Source of the DNA: Flavobacteriaceae bacterium
GTDB lineage: Bacteria > Bacteroidota > Bacteroidia > Flavobacteriales > Flavobacteriaceae
Direction: 5' to 3'
Length of the DNA: 64,000 nt
NCBI GenBank assembly: GCA_947457255.1
Contig: CANGUZ010000001.1
Span: 62,001-126,000 of the forward strand
Shown here: positions 1-9,365 of the stretch, piece after piece
Numbering within the stretch: position 1 is the stretch's first letter
How the letters are laid out: each line of letters opens with the position of its first letter
Translations under genes and position numbers: made by a program
The notes under the pieces: generated by a model
What the model was told of the DNA's origin: nothing
What the model saw: the letters and a program-made list of their open reading frames with translations, nothing else
The model's database searches: none

Positions 1-3000
1 CATTTGATTGCCTTCGATGGGCTGAACCGTTACATTTAAATTCCAAGTTGTTTTACCGTCATTGTTATTATTTACAATTCTCCAACAATCTTCAGACGCA
101 GAACTTGTATCGAAAGTTTCTTTATAAGGTGTCGTAAATGAGGTACATAAGGTTCTAAAAGCAATTGGACCAATCCATTCACTAGTACTGCTGCCACATG
201 AAGCTCTTACATAAACTTCATACTCCGTGTTAGGAAGCAAGTTATTTGGTACATAACTTGTCGTATTTACCTGAATTCCTGAACCAGTTGGAATTCCTCC
301 ACCAGCAGGCTGAATAACTACATCCCATTTATCTTCCTGGTATCCTTTTAACCAAGAAATAGAAGCTGAACTTTGAGTAATATTCTTAACTGACAAATCT
401 GTTGGAATTGGGCAAGCTGGAATATCTTCGATACTAACATCATCAATTTGCAAAATAGTTGTCCCTCCTGCTACAGAAAATTCAGGTGGAACTCTAAAAG
501 CAATATATACAGGACTATTAGCTGTAAAATACAACGTCTTTTCTAGAAAGGAAATGTTATTAAATTCAAATAACGGTCCTAAAACTGTAAAACTTGCTGG
601 GTCATTATCGGTAGTTGAAATTAGCACTTCAACACCAAATCTAGGTTTTCCACCAAAAAAGGAAGCTGCAGAACGGTATTTAAACTTTAATGCTTTACTA
701 CCTGTAACGTTAATAGGAGGAGAAATTAACCAATCATCATAACTTGAAGTAGGAAAAAAGAATCCAGCACTTTGAATGGATGGATATTCTTCATTCATAA
801 CCCATTTAGCATCGTCACCATTTACATTATTTATTGTCCAACAAAATTTCTTTGTGTCTGGATCTACATCATTAAAACTTTCTTTAAATGGTAAATCAAA
901 AGAAGCACAAAGTGTTGTAAAATTAAATGGTCCAACCCAATTACTATTTAAAGTTGACGAACAATGCGCACGAACGTAATATTCGTATCGTGTCGCTGGT
1001 ATTAAATCGATAACTGTAAATGGATTTGAAGTTGCTAGAACTCCATTACCTGTAGGCAAGCCTGTTCCTATAGTTTGAACAGCAACATCCCATTGTGTTT
1101 CGGCATCACCTTTTTCCCAAGACAATTCAGCAGTTGTTGTTGTAATAGCAGCAGCAGTTGGAGCTATCGGCTCCGAGCAAGCGGGTTTGTCTTCGATATA
1201 TACATCATCAATATTTAATCTAAAAGCTGTTTCTCTAGTATCTGGACTAACATAAAAAGCAATATTAACATTACCAGTAATAGTTTCAGGAATATTAACA
1301 ATTTTTTCTACATATTCAAACCTCGTATCGTAAACATTTGTAGGCAACAATATAGTAGTGAAATCATCTTTTCCTATGCCTGTAGTTGACAAAACCACAG
1401 AAAATACACTGCCTTCGCCTGAAGTTCTATATTTGAAACGAATTCGTTTTCCAAGACCTGATAAATTAATTTGTGGCGATACAAACAAGTCATTGTTATT
1501 TCCGTTAGTTTCTCCAGTTGCGATAGAAGGCTCTCCTTCTAATCTATAACTCCAAACTTTTCCATCCTTATTATTATCAATACTATACCAACAAGGCACC
1601 GGAGTATCAGTAGTACCAGTATTAAAATCTTCAAAATAAGGAGTAGAGAACACATTACATTGCGTTGTAAAACGATAGGCATCGCTCCAATCTGTAAATC
1701 CAGAGCCGCAATTTGCTCTTACATAAACTTCATATTTGGTTCCTGCCGCCAATGGAGTTGTATCAAAAGTAGTTGTGATTGCAATGTTAGAATTTGAAGT
1801 CGCGGCAATTCCTGATCCTGTAGGCGCACCTGAACCTTCTGCTTGTACAACATATTCCCATGAAGAAGCATAATTACCAATATTAGCCCAAGAAATTTTA
1901 GCGCTTGTAGGCAAAATACTAGACGCCTCAGCATTAAAAGGGACAGGACAATTATTTTGTTCAACTTTTAGCGTGTAAGGTACACTAGCAGAAGGATCAT
2001 AGTTTGAAGAAACTAAAATAATATAATTAGTACCTGCGGTTACTTCTAAATTAATAATACGTGGGGCATCCTGATCGTTAGCAACGCCACCTGCACATGC
2101 TACACCAACATTAGCACAACCTTCATAAACAAAAAGTCCCGAATAAGAAGCTGGCTCTGTTGGAGTCATTGTAATCTTTAATACTCCTGTAGTAGTTGCA
2201 GTAAAGGAATAAAAGGGTTTTCCACCACTTGCATAATTAGATGTCAGTGTTGTACAACTAGCTCCTGGCGTTGATAAAAAAACACTATTGCTACTATAAT
2301 TATTTAAATTGTCTGTTGTAACATAAGGTGTACTTAAATCAGGAATAACTATAGGATTAATACAACTGTCGCCTAATTTCAAGGTTTTAAAATTAAACGG
2401 TCCAGCCCAAATACTTGAAAAACTGCTATTACAAATAGATTTTATATAAACGTCATAACTTTTACCTGGCAATAAAGAAGTAAAAGAATAAGTAAGAGCA
2501 GAAACTGGTGTTCCATTTGAAGATGGTAAATCACCTGCTGGTACTAATTGAATTTCAAAATTAGAAGCACTAGGATTTACCCAATTTACATCGACTGAGT
2601 TTAAGGTCGTATTAGCAAAAGTAACATCGAAATTCGAAATCGCTGGACATGTTTCAATAATTCTAACATCATCTACAAACCATGAATCACCACTTGGTGT
2701 GCTTCCTACTTGATTATTAACAGCAACAAATGCCAAGAAAATATTTAATCCAGCTGGAATACTTGGTGGTATAACTACAACTTTCTCTTCATATTCGGTT
2801 GGAGAAACAGTATATAAATCATCTTCTGTCCAAGTTTGCAACACTACTGAAAACCCATCAATATCTGGCTGACTGGCTGTAGAAACTCGCAACTGATACA
2901 CTGTACCATTATTAGTACTATTTCCTTGTTTGGTATAAAAACGTATTTCTCCATTTGCTGGAACAGAAACTGAAGGTGTTACTAAATAGTAGTCTGCCGT

Positions 3001-3276
3001 TTTTCCTGCACCAATATTTTCAGCTGCTGGATTAATAGTAGCAGCTTTACCTCCTAAATAGCCATCATTTGAGATACTCCAACTCGTTGTTCCGAAACTA
3101 TTCTGAAACAAAGACCATGATGACGGAATACCCGATTCGAATGATTCAGTTGCCAATTGTCCGTAGCTCGATGCTGATAGAAATAAAAAAAAGATGAATA
3201 TTAATCCTCTATTTTTTGCTCGAGTAAATAAATCAAAACCCATTGATTTGGTTAGTTGTAATTTTTGTTCCATCAT
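1..3276 (-). CDS. Large secreted adhesin-like protein, C-terminus beyond the window edge
   Basis: The frame is open from an ATG at 3274-3276 to the left edge (1092 codons seen). A hydrophobic signal segment ending SASSYGQ lies near residues 25-42. A choice-of-anchor-J (MAM/cleaved-adhesin-like) domain follows (motif SFESGIPSSW). After it come alternating fibronectin III domains (motifs such as Y(E/D)VYVRA.C and GPF.F.TLC) and further lectin-like beta-sandwich domains (ESFN.....FCW, ...DDVYIED.PAC). At least three FN3-plus-sandwich units of roughly 240 residues are visible. This architecture is typical of T9SS-exported surface proteins; the sorting domain would lie beyond the edge, so it is inferred. 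ATG codons at 3271-3273 and 3241-3243 are alternative starts; all keep the signal segment. Function in surface adhesion or polymer binding is inferred from domains only. Confidence 0.85.
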   Translation of the reverse strand, partial: MMEQKLQLTKSMGFDLFTRAKNRGLIFIFFLFLSASSYGQLATESFESGIPSSWSLFQNSFGTTSWSISNDGYLGGKAATINPAAENIGAGKTADYYLVTPSVSVPANGEIRFYTKQGNSTNNGTVYQLRVSTASQPDIDGFSVVLQTWTEDDLYTVSPTEYEEKVVVIPPSIPAGLNIFLAFVAVNNQVGSTPSGDSWFVDDVRIIETCPAISNFDVTFANTTLNSVDVNWVNPSASNFEIQLVPAGDLPSSNGTPVSALTYSFTSLLPGKSYDVYIKSICNSSFSSIWAGPFNFKTLKLGDSCINPIVIPDLSTPYVTTDNLNNYSSNSVFLSTPGASCTTLTSNYASGGKPFYSFTATTTGVLKITMTPTEPASYSGLFVYEGCANVGVACAGGVANDQDAPRIINLEVTAGTNYIILVSSNYDPSASVPYTLKVEQNNCPVPFNAEASSILPTSAKISWANIGNYASSWEYVVQAEGSGAPTGSGIAATSNSNIAITTTFDTTPLAAGTKYEVYVRANCGSGFTDWSDAYRFTTQCNVFSTPYFEDFNTGTTDTPVPCWYSIDNNKDGKVWSYRLEGEPSIATGETNGNNNDLFVSPQINLSGLGKRIRFKYRTSGEGSVFSVVLSTTGIGKDDFTTILLPTNVYDTRFEYVEKIVNIPETITGNVNIAFYVSPDTRETAFRLNIDDVYIEDKPACSEPIAPTAAAITTTTAELSWEKGDAETQWDVAVQTIGTGLPTGNGVLATSNPFTVIDLIPATRYEYYVRAHCSSTLNSNWVGPFNFTTLCASFDLPFKESFNDVDPDTKKFCWTINNVNGDDAKWVMNEEYPSIQSAGFFFPTSSYDDWLISPPINVTGSKALKFKYRSAASFFGGKPRFGVEVLISTTDNDPASFTVLGPLFEFNNISFLEKTLYFTANSPVYIAFRVPPEFSVAGGTTILQIDDVSIEDIPACPIPTDLSVKNITQSSASISWLKGYQEDKWDVVIQPAGGGIPTGSGIQVNTTSYVPNNLLPNTEYEVYVRASCGSSTSEWIGPIAFRTLCTSFTTPYKETFDTSSASEDCWRIVNNNNDGKTTWNLNVTVQPIEGNQM

Positions 3277-3706
3277 ACTATTTGTTTACTGTTAGGGTAA
3301 AGTGATAAAAGTATGTATTTTTAGCGAAATAATAAAAAAACACCTTCACTATTTACCGAAATTAGCAAGCTAAAAAAAGATGTTAAAGAACTAGTGTACA
3401 ATAAATTAAAATTGAAATATTTGATTAGAGTGATTATAAGTAACTATTGCTAAATTTTGAGAGATTCTATTAGTATTGCTGGGGTTAAAGTATTATTAAT
3501 TGGTCTGAATTTAGATTTTCTTTGAACTATAAATCAATACTTGATATAAACAATAAAAGCAATCTTAAATAATAACTTCAAGTCAAATCATTAAAAGCCC
3601 GTTTTTTATTTTTATTTTATTAATTTAGTACACTTTTATGTTAATTTCTTTATCATTTGCAACTATGACCTATACTAAGTTTCATAAAACCTAAAAATAA
3701 TTCCAA
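3277..3706. other. Divergent intergenic region, 430 bp
   Basis: AT-rich gap between the divergently transcribed adhesin-like gene and the orphan gene at 3707. It must hold both promoters. The only candidate I can point to is a weak -7-like box on the minus strand (TACTTTTA, 3306-3313), which differs from TAnnTTTG in the last base. I see no RNA gene or coding sequence. Confidence 0.4.
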
Positions 3707-4381
3707 ATGAGAGTAGTTGGCTACATCAAAGAAAAAAATGAAAATACATTCGCTATCCCTGTTTACTCGAACAGAAGTGGCGAATACTTTTCGCACATTC
3801 TTGATGCGTCCTATAACATTATTAGTTTTACAAAAACAGAAGTTAAAGGAGATACTTTTAAAAAAATTTATCTCTCCAAAAAATTCGAAATCAATTCTAA
3901 AGGAGGTTTGGTATTTATAGGAAAAGAAGATTATATTAAATACGATAGTGCCGAAAATGCGATTGAAGAAATTATCAACTATATCAATGATGTGCTTCCT
4001 GTAAATGAATCTAAACTGTTATTAACCGAAGCCAATGCTTTAAAAAACAGCATTCTATCTGATAAATTTGTGGTCAATAATTTCGAAGTGAATATCAATC
4101 CTCAAAAAGAACAATTTATTTTAACTTTCGATTTTCCTTCGCCAACAAAAGATACTAAATCTGAAGTACCATCAAAAAACGGGATAAATTCCCTTTCAAA
4201 GCAAAAGCTTGAACAAACGAACAATCAAGCCTATAACAGTATTTTAGAATACCTCACTCGAGTAAATTTGAATGTCGAATTAACTCTAAAATTAAGAGCT
4301 AATGAAAGACGCAGCAAATTAAAAACTCTCAATTATCAGTTCCAGTTAAGTAAAAATAGTTCTAAAAAATCCAATATTTAA
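3707..4381 (+). CDS. Hypothetical protein, 224 aa
   Basis: I do not recognise this protein. It has no signal peptide or membrane segment and is lysine- and asparagine-rich. The N-terminal half looks like a small alpha/beta or beta-rich fold (VVGYIKEKN, FAIPVYS). Around residues 75-115 it is probably helical, and the last 60 residues are basic and Ser/Lys-rich, perhaps disordered. It is a monocistronic gene between a divergent adhesin gene and an aminotransferase, with 275 bp of non-coding DNA downstream. Coding quality is good: a long frame, typical codon use and an ATG start. A cytosolic location is inferred. Confidence 0.7.
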   Translation: MRVVGYIKEKNENTFAIPVYSNRSGEYFSHILDASYNIISFTKTEVKGDTFKKIYLSKKFEINSKGGLVFIGKEDYIKYDSAENAIEEIINYINDVLPVNESKLLLTEANALKNSILSDKFVVNNFEVNINPQKEQFILTFDFPSPTKDTKSEVPSKNGINSLSKQKLEQTNNQAYNSILEYLTRVNLNVELTLKLRANERRSKLKTLNYQFQLSKNSSKKSNI

Positions 4382-4656
4382 AGGGTTATTCTTATAAACT
4401 TGTTATTATAAATCCCTTTATCAGCAACACCTATTTAATATACAATCATTTTATTGATAATTGGAGGAATTGAATTCCAAATTAGTAAAGATAAATCTAA
4501 AAAACTTTAAAGCGATTGGTATTGAAAAGGAGACCTAAATGCCAACATGCAAATGAAACAGATTATCAATGCAAACAACAGAGACGTTCTCATCCAAAAT
4601 TAACTAGTAATTTTATAAAAAAACTTTACTTTTATACTTTCAAAAAAAACTGATTG

Positions 4657-5784
4657 ATGTCCAAACTCCCAAATATAGGCACTAGTATCTTTACTACTAT
4701 GTCGCAAATGGCAAACGAATATAAAGCTATCAATCTCTCACAAGGATTTCCTAATTTCCCCGTAGATCAAAAATTGAAAGATATCGTTATCAAATGGACG
4801 CAGGAAGAAATACACCAATATTTGCCCATGTCAGGTTATCCGCCTTTGTTGGAAAAAATTGCAAAACTTACTCAAGATTCCTATCAACGAAAAGTGAATC
4901 CTAGCACCGAAATTTTAATTACTGCGGGTGCTACGCAAGGCATTTTTGCAGCTATTCAAGCTTTAGTTCATACCAATGATGAAGTGATTATTTTGGATCC
5001 CAGTTTTGACAGTTACGAACCTTCCGTTTTGTTAGGTATGGGCAAGCCTATTCGTTTGGAACTAAACGATGATTTTTCGCCCAATTGGGAAGCTATTGCA
5101 GCTGCAATGAATAGCAATACCAAAATGATTATTACTAATAATCCGCACAATCCAACAGGGAAAATTTGGACTGAAAATGATTTTAATCAATTAGAACTCC
5201 TTTTAGATTTGTACCCGAATGTAATAGTGCTTTCAGATGAAGTTTATGAATACATTACCTTTGAAAACAAACATATATCGGCACATCATAGACCTAAACT
5301 TTGGAACAGAACTGTTTGTGTTTCCTCGTTCGGAAAATCCTTGCATATTACGGGTTGGAGAATTGGATATGTTGTTGCTCCCGAATCTTTAATGATTGAA
5401 ATTAAAAAAGTGCATCAATCCCTTATTTTCAGTATCAATAGCATTGCCCAATATGCTATTAACGATTATATTGATGTAGTAAAAGTTTCTGAATTGGGCG
5501 ATTTTTACCAACAAAAACGAGACTTTTTCAGAAGTCTGATGCAAGAAACCAAATTCGAATTGTTTCCCTGCGAAGGCACTTATTTTCAGGTGGCTTCCTA
5601 TGCGCATTTCTCTAACGAAAATGATTTGGATTTTGTAAAAAAACTAGTAACCGATTTTGGTGTGGCAACTATTCCTCTTTCCCCTTTTTATGATAAAGGC
5701 AAAGACGTAAAATGCATCCGATTTTGTTTTGCAAAAGACGATGAGACTTTGATAAAAGCAGCGGAACGATTGATGAAATTATAA
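4657..5784 (+). CDS. PLP-dependent aminotransferase, class I/II (methionine/kynurenine aminotransferase type)
   Basis: Fold-type I aminotransferase of 375 residues. Motifs seen: the N-terminal INLSQGFPNF typical of the KAT/YbdL branch, NPHNPTG near residue 162, SDEVYEY, and the Schiff-base lysine in SSFGKSLHITGWRIGY (about K227). YbdL-like enzymes transaminate methionine and other large neutral amino acids with 2-oxo acids in the cytosol; that substrate range is inferred from family resemblance. The ATG at 4657 was chosen over an in-frame TTG three bases upstream. The gene stands alone, followed by a repeat-bearing gap. Confidence 0.9.
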   Translation: MSKLPNIGTSIFTTMSQMANEYKAINLSQGFPNFPVDQKLKDIVIKWTQEEIHQYLPMSGYPPLLEKIAKLTQDSYQRKVNPSTEILITAGATQGIFAAIQALVHTNDEVIILDPSFDSYEPSVLLGMGKPIRLELNDDFSPNWEAIAAAMNSNTKMIITNNPHNPTGKIWTENDFNQLELLLDLYPNVIVLSDEVYEYITFENKHISAHHRPKLWNRTVCVSSFGKSLHITGWRIGYVVAPESLMIEIKKVHQSLIFSINSIAQYAINDYIDVVKVSELGDFYQQKRDFFRSLMQETKFELFPCEGTYFQVASYAHFSNENDLDFVKKLVTDFGVATIPLSPFYDKGKDVKCIRFCFAKDDETLIKAAERLMKL

Positions 5785-6133
5785 AATAAACTACGTCTGG
5801 ACTTAGTCCGTGTAATATTTGTAAAGTTAAACACGAATTCCACACACGAGCACAATGTGTCATTAAGTTAAGGAAAAATAGTCTCAGTTTTGTCATTCCG
5901 ACGAAGGAGGAATCTTATATATTACTCACATTATGTGATTTCTCCCGTTGGTCGAAATGACAAAAAACTCTTAACTTAATGACATTGGGGTCGAACAGGC
6001 GAAGCAAAATCTGTGAAATCTGTGGCAAAAAACAAAACAAAGCAAAGCTTCGAAGAATTAAACCTAAAGAGATTAAATTATATGCAAGCATAGCAATTAA
6101 TTTTTCTATATTTACATTCATAAAAAATAAACT
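5785..6133. other. Repeat-bearing intergenic region
   Basis: Gap of 349 bp between two + strand genes. It has no credible ORF. Most of it is occupied by the nested inverted repeat at 5858-5984, followed by an A-rich stretch containing GTGAAATCTGTGGC. Confidence 0.6.
5858..5984. repeat. Nested intergenic inverted repeat
   Basis: The outer arms, TGTCATTAAGTTAAG (5858-5872) and CTTAACTTAATGACA (5970-5984), are perfect 15-base complements. Inside them lies a second, imperfect pair. TTTTGTCATTCCGACGAAGG (from 5888) is complementary to the stretch ending in GGTCGAAATGACAAAA (to 5965). The two levels together can fold into one long cruciform or hairpin. Similar palindromic intergenic elements are common in Flavobacterium genomes; copy number outside this window cannot be judged here. 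Confidence 0.75.
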
Positions 6134-7012
6134 ATGAACTTTTCAGCAAAAATGCTTCGTGATGATGCCCTAAAAGGCAAAGTAATAGTAGTAACAGGTG
6201 GCGGAAGCGGTTTAGGCAAAGCCATGACCCAATATTTTCTGGAATTGGGTGCCAAAGTAGCCATTACCTCCCGTGATTTAGAAAAACTAAAAAATACAGC
6301 TATAGAATTAGAAACCCAAACTGGTGGAACCTGTCTTGCTGTTCAGTGTGATGTGCGTCATTATGATCAGGTGGAAAATATGCTACAAGAAGTGCTAAAG
6401 GCTTTCGGAAAAGTAGACGTTTTGTTAAACAATGCTGCAGGCAATTTTATTTCGCCCACCGAAAGATTATCTGCCAATGCTTTTGATACTGTAATTGATA
6501 TTGTTTTGAAAGGTTCTAAAAACTGCACGCTGGCTTTCGGAAAACACTGGATTGATAGCAAACAAGAATCATCTACAATCATAAATATAGTAACAACTTA
6601 TGCTTTTACAGGTTCAGCCTATGTTGTTCCTAGTGCTACTGCAAAAGCCGGAGTTCTAGCCATGACGAGAAGTTTAGCGGTAGAATGGGCAAAATACGGC
6701 ATTCGTTCAAATGCTATTGCACCAGGCCCATTTCCTACTAAAGGCGCTTGGGACCGATTGTTACCAGGTGATTTAGCTAAGAAATTCGATACTTCAAAAC
6801 GAGTACCGCTAAAACGCAACGGAGAACATCAGGAATTAGCCAATTTGGCTGCTTATTTGGTTTCTGACTTTTCGGGGTATATCAATGGAGAAGTAGTAGT
6901 TATTGATGGTGGCGAATGGCTAAAAGGCGCAGGTCAGTTCAATCAATTAGATGCCATTCCAGAAGAAATGTGGGATATGCTTGAAGCAATGATTAAGGCG
7001 AAGAAGAAGTAG
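6134..7012 (+). CDS. 2,4-dienoyl-CoA reductase-type short-chain dehydrogenase
   Basis: SDR enzyme of 292 residues with the Rossmann motif TGGGSGLGKA (about residues 21-30) and LLNNAAGNF. The usual YxxxK is absent. Instead it has TTYAFTGSAYVVPSATAK, in which Tyr156 and Lys171 are 15 apart, as in mitochondrial DECR1 where the catalytic Tyr and Lys have that spacing. The C-terminal part (PGP.PTKGA, then GGEW and a terminal W-D-M-L helix) also matches DECR. It would reduce 2,4-dienoyl-CoA esters with NADPH during unsaturated fatty-acid beta-oxidation in the cytosol. The start is an ATG just after the repeat-rich gap. Substrate assignment is by family. Confidence 0.88.
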   Translation: MNFSAKMLRDDALKGKVIVVTGGGSGLGKAMTQYFLELGAKVAITSRDLEKLKNTAIELETQTGGTCLAVQCDVRHYDQVENMLQEVLKAFGKVDVLLNNAAGNFISPTERLSANAFDTVIDIVLKGSKNCTLAFGKHWIDSKQESSTIINIVTTYAFTGSAYVVPSATAKAGVLAMTRSLAVEWAKYGIRSNAIAPGPFPTKGAWDRLLPGDLAKKFDTSKRVPLKRNGEHQELANLAAYLVSDFSGYINGEVVVIDGGEWLKGAGQFNQLDAIPEEMWDMLEAMIKAKKK

Positions 7013-7112
7013 TTATTCCTTGAGCGATAGCTTTTTAACTTTTGTTAACAAATAAGCCTTGAAAAAACCATAATAAATTGTATTTTTACGGCTTATAATT
7101 CGAAAAAAATAA

Positions 7113-7877
7113 ATGGGTAAAATCATTGCTATTGCCAATCAAAAAGGTGGTGTTGGAAAAACAACCACTTCGGTAAATCTAGCGGCATCATTAGGCGTTT
7201 TAGAAAAAAAAGTGTTACTTATTGATGCTGACCCGCAAGCAAATGCGAGTTCAGGCCTTGGGATTGACATTGAAAACATTGCTATTGGAACCTATCAAAT
7301 AGTAGAACATAGTAATCGTCCTGAAGAAGCTATTATTAAATGTACTGCTCCAAATGTGGATATAATTCCAGCCCATATCGATCTTGTTGCCATAGAAATT
7401 GAATTGGTTGACAAGGAAAATAGAGAATATATGCTAAAGGAAGCTTTGGCTAGCGTCAAAGACAACTACGATTATATTTTGATTGATTGTGCTCCTTCTT
7501 TAGGCTTATTAACTTTGAATGCACTTACAGCAGCTGACTCCGTAATTATCCCTATTCAATGTGAATACTATGCGCTAGAAGGTTTAGGAAAATTATTGAA
7601 TACCATAAAAAGTGTTCAAAAAATTCACAATCCTGATTTAGATATTGAAGGCTTATTACTAACCATGTTCGACTCTAGATTGCGATTGTCTAATCAGGTG
7701 GTAGAAGAAGTACAAAAACACTTCAACGATATGGTTTTCAAAACTATTATACAACGAAATGTAAAATTAAGTGAAGCACCTAGTTATGGCGAAAGCATTA
7801 TCAATTATGATGCTACAAGTAAAGGAGCAACAAATTATTTACATTTAGCACAAGAAATTATTCAGAAAAACAGTTAA
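7113..7877 (+). CDS. parA: Chromosome partitioning ATPase ParA/Soj
   Basis: Deviant Walker A ATPase of 254 residues. The motif KGGVGKTTT begins at K11; K16 is the Walker lysine. DADPQ and the conserved VDCAPS-like segment (LIDCAPSLGLLT) follow. ParA binds nucleoid DNA as an ATP dimer and moves ParB-parS complexes during chromosome segregation. It is followed by parB after only 8 bases, so the two form an operon. The length is normal for a chromosomal Soj protein lacking the plasmid-type N-terminal HTH. I did not see a canonical parS palindrome in the window. Confidence 0.96.
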   Translation: MGKIIAIANQKGGVGKTTTSVNLAASLGVLEKKVLLIDADPQANASSGLGIDIENIAIGTYQIVEHSNRPEEAIIKCTAPNVDIIPAHIDLVAIEIELVDKENREYMLKEALASVKDNYDYILIDCAPSLGLLTLNALTAADSVIIPIQCEYYALEGLGKLLNTIKSVQKIHNPDLDIEGLLLTMFDSRLRLSNQVVEEVQKHFNDMVFKTIIQRNVKLSEAPSYGESIINYDATSKGATNYLHLAQEIIQKNS

Positions 7878-7885
7878 TTGGTTTT

Positions 7886-8785
7886 ATGACACAAGTAGTA
7901 AAAAAACAAGCGTTAGGCAGAGGATTATCGGCATTATTGAAGGACCCAGATAATAATATTCAATCGGTCGACGATAAAAATGCAGATAAAGTGGTGGGCA
8001 ATATTATTGAGCTTGATATTGATTCTATTGAAATAAATCCATTTCAACCTAGAAGTAATTTTAATGAAGAATCGCTAAGGGAATTGGCTACTTCTATCCG
8101 AGAACTAGGCGTGATTCAACCAATAACTGTTAGAAAAACCGATTTTAATCAATACCAATTAATTTCTGGAGAACGAAGATTACGTGCTTCAAAATTATCT
8201 GGATTAACAACAATTCCTGCTTATATCAGAATTGCAAATGATAATGAATCTTTAATTATGGCATTGGTTGAAAACATTCAACGTCATGATTTAGACCCAA
8301 TAGAAATTGCACTTTCCTACCAACGATTAATTGACGAAATTCAGCTAACTCAAGAGCAAATGAGTGATCGTGTGGGTAAAAAACGTTCTACTATTGCTAA
8401 TTATTTACGTCTTTTAAAGCTAGATCCAATTATTCAAACAGGAATTCGAGACGGATTTATAAGTATGGGGCATGGACGTGCCATTATCAATATTGACGAC
8501 TTAGATATTCAGACCGATATTTATCAAAAAATTGTAAGCCAAAATTTATCTGTCCGCGAAACAGAAGCATTGGTAAAAACGTATCAAGAAAGTTTAAAAC
8601 CAACTCCATCAAAAACCGTAAAGGGAAATTCATTTGACGTTCCTGAAACTGAAAAGAAAGCAATTTCAACCTATTTTGGAACAAAAGTAGATGTTAAAGT
8701 TGCTGGAAACGGCAAAGGAAAAATTACAATTCCATTTCATTCAGAAGAAGATTTTAATAGAATTATTAAATTGATAAAAGGGTAG
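7886..8785 (+). CDS. parB: Chromosome partitioning protein ParB
   Basis: ParB/Spo0J family protein of 299 residues. The N-terminal CTPase/ParB-N domain shows NPFQPR, GVIQPITVR and the GERRLRA motif. The central HTH shows LTQEQMSDRVGKKRSTIANYLRLL, and a C-terminal dimerisation domain follows. The N-terminal KQALGRGLSALL peptide is the conserved ParA-stimulating segment of ParB proteins. It binds parS sites and spreads with CTP to build the partition complex. Its stop codon overlaps the GTG start of the next gene by one base, placing the DUF5683 protein in the same operon. Confidence 0.96.
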   Translation: MTQVVKKQALGRGLSALLKDPDNNIQSVDDKNADKVVGNIIELDIDSIEINPFQPRSNFNEESLRELATSIRELGVIQPITVRKTDFNQYQLISGERRLRASKLSGLTTIPAYIRIANDNESLIMALVENIQRHDLDPIEIALSYQRLIDEIQLTQEQMSDRVGKKRSTIANYLRLLKLDPIIQTGIRDGFISMGHGRAIINIDDLDIQTDIYQKIVSQNLSVRETEALVKTYQESLKPTPSKTVKGNSFDVPETEKKAISTYFGTKVDVKVAGNGKGKITIPFHSEEDFNRIIKLIKG

Positions 8786-9345
8786 TGTTTAAATATACAA
8801 TCATACTACTACTTTTTTTCTTCGGAAGTTCATTGGTTGGTGCGCAAGTGCTACCAGAAGCAATTCTCCAATCAAAAGATACAGTAAAAAGCAAAGAAAT
8901 CAATCCGTTATCTCCTGCAAAAGCTGCTTTTTTCTCGGCTGTTTTACCTGGTTTAGGTCAAGCTTACAACAAAAAATACTGGAAAATTCCTTTAGTATAT
9001 GGTGCCATGGGAACAAGTATGTATTATTATACTTGGAATAATAAAAAATATCATGATTTTCGTGATGCTTACAAAAGTAGATTGGCTGGATTTAATAATG
9101 ATCAATATCAATTTCTAGACGATTCTCGATTAATTGAAGCGCAACGATTTTATCAACGCAATAGAGATATGTCACTACTATTAACTGTCGCATTTTATAT
9201 TTTAAATATTGTAGATGCTAATATAGATGCGCATTTGCTGCAATTTAATGTAAATGACAATTTAACTTTGAATCCAAAAATGGAACAAAACGATGTTAAT
9301 TTCAGGACTACTTTTGGTCTTGCATTAAACATAACTTTCAAATAA
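8785..9345 (+). CDS. DUF5683 domain protein with signal peptide
   Basis: Secreted or envelope protein of 186 residues. It begins with GTG, which overlaps the parB TAG stop by one base; the signal peptide (hydrophobic core FLLFFFGSS-like, cleavage after VGAQ) lies directly behind that start. The conserved DUF5683 core is visible as SPAKAAFFSAVLPGLGQ-Y-KKYWK-PLVYG, followed by hydrophobic segments. The function of the family is unknown. In this window, as in many Bacteroidota, it sits between parB and dapB. Confidence 0.85.
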   Translation: MFKYTIILLLFFFGSSLVGAQVLPEAILQSKDTVKSKEINPLSPAKAAFFSAVLPGLGQAYNKKYWKIPLVYGAMGTSMYYYTWNNKKYHDFRDAYKSRLAGFNNDQYQFLDDSRLIEAQRFYQRNRDMSLLLTVAFYILNIVDANIDAHLLQFNVNDNLTLNPKMEQNDVNFRTTFGLALNITFK

Positions 9346-9365
9346 AAAACTAATACTATAATCAG

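Noticed and set aside
1-2000. Short ORFs on the + strand and one on the - strand within the left-edge adhesin region
   Set aside because: They lie inside a continuous 1092-codon minus-strand frame with clear domains, so they are shadows.
7000-9000. parS sites and an origin next to parAB
   Set aside because: No TGTTNCACGTGNAACA-like palindrome and no DnaA-box cluster were visible; dnaA and dnaN are absent from the window.
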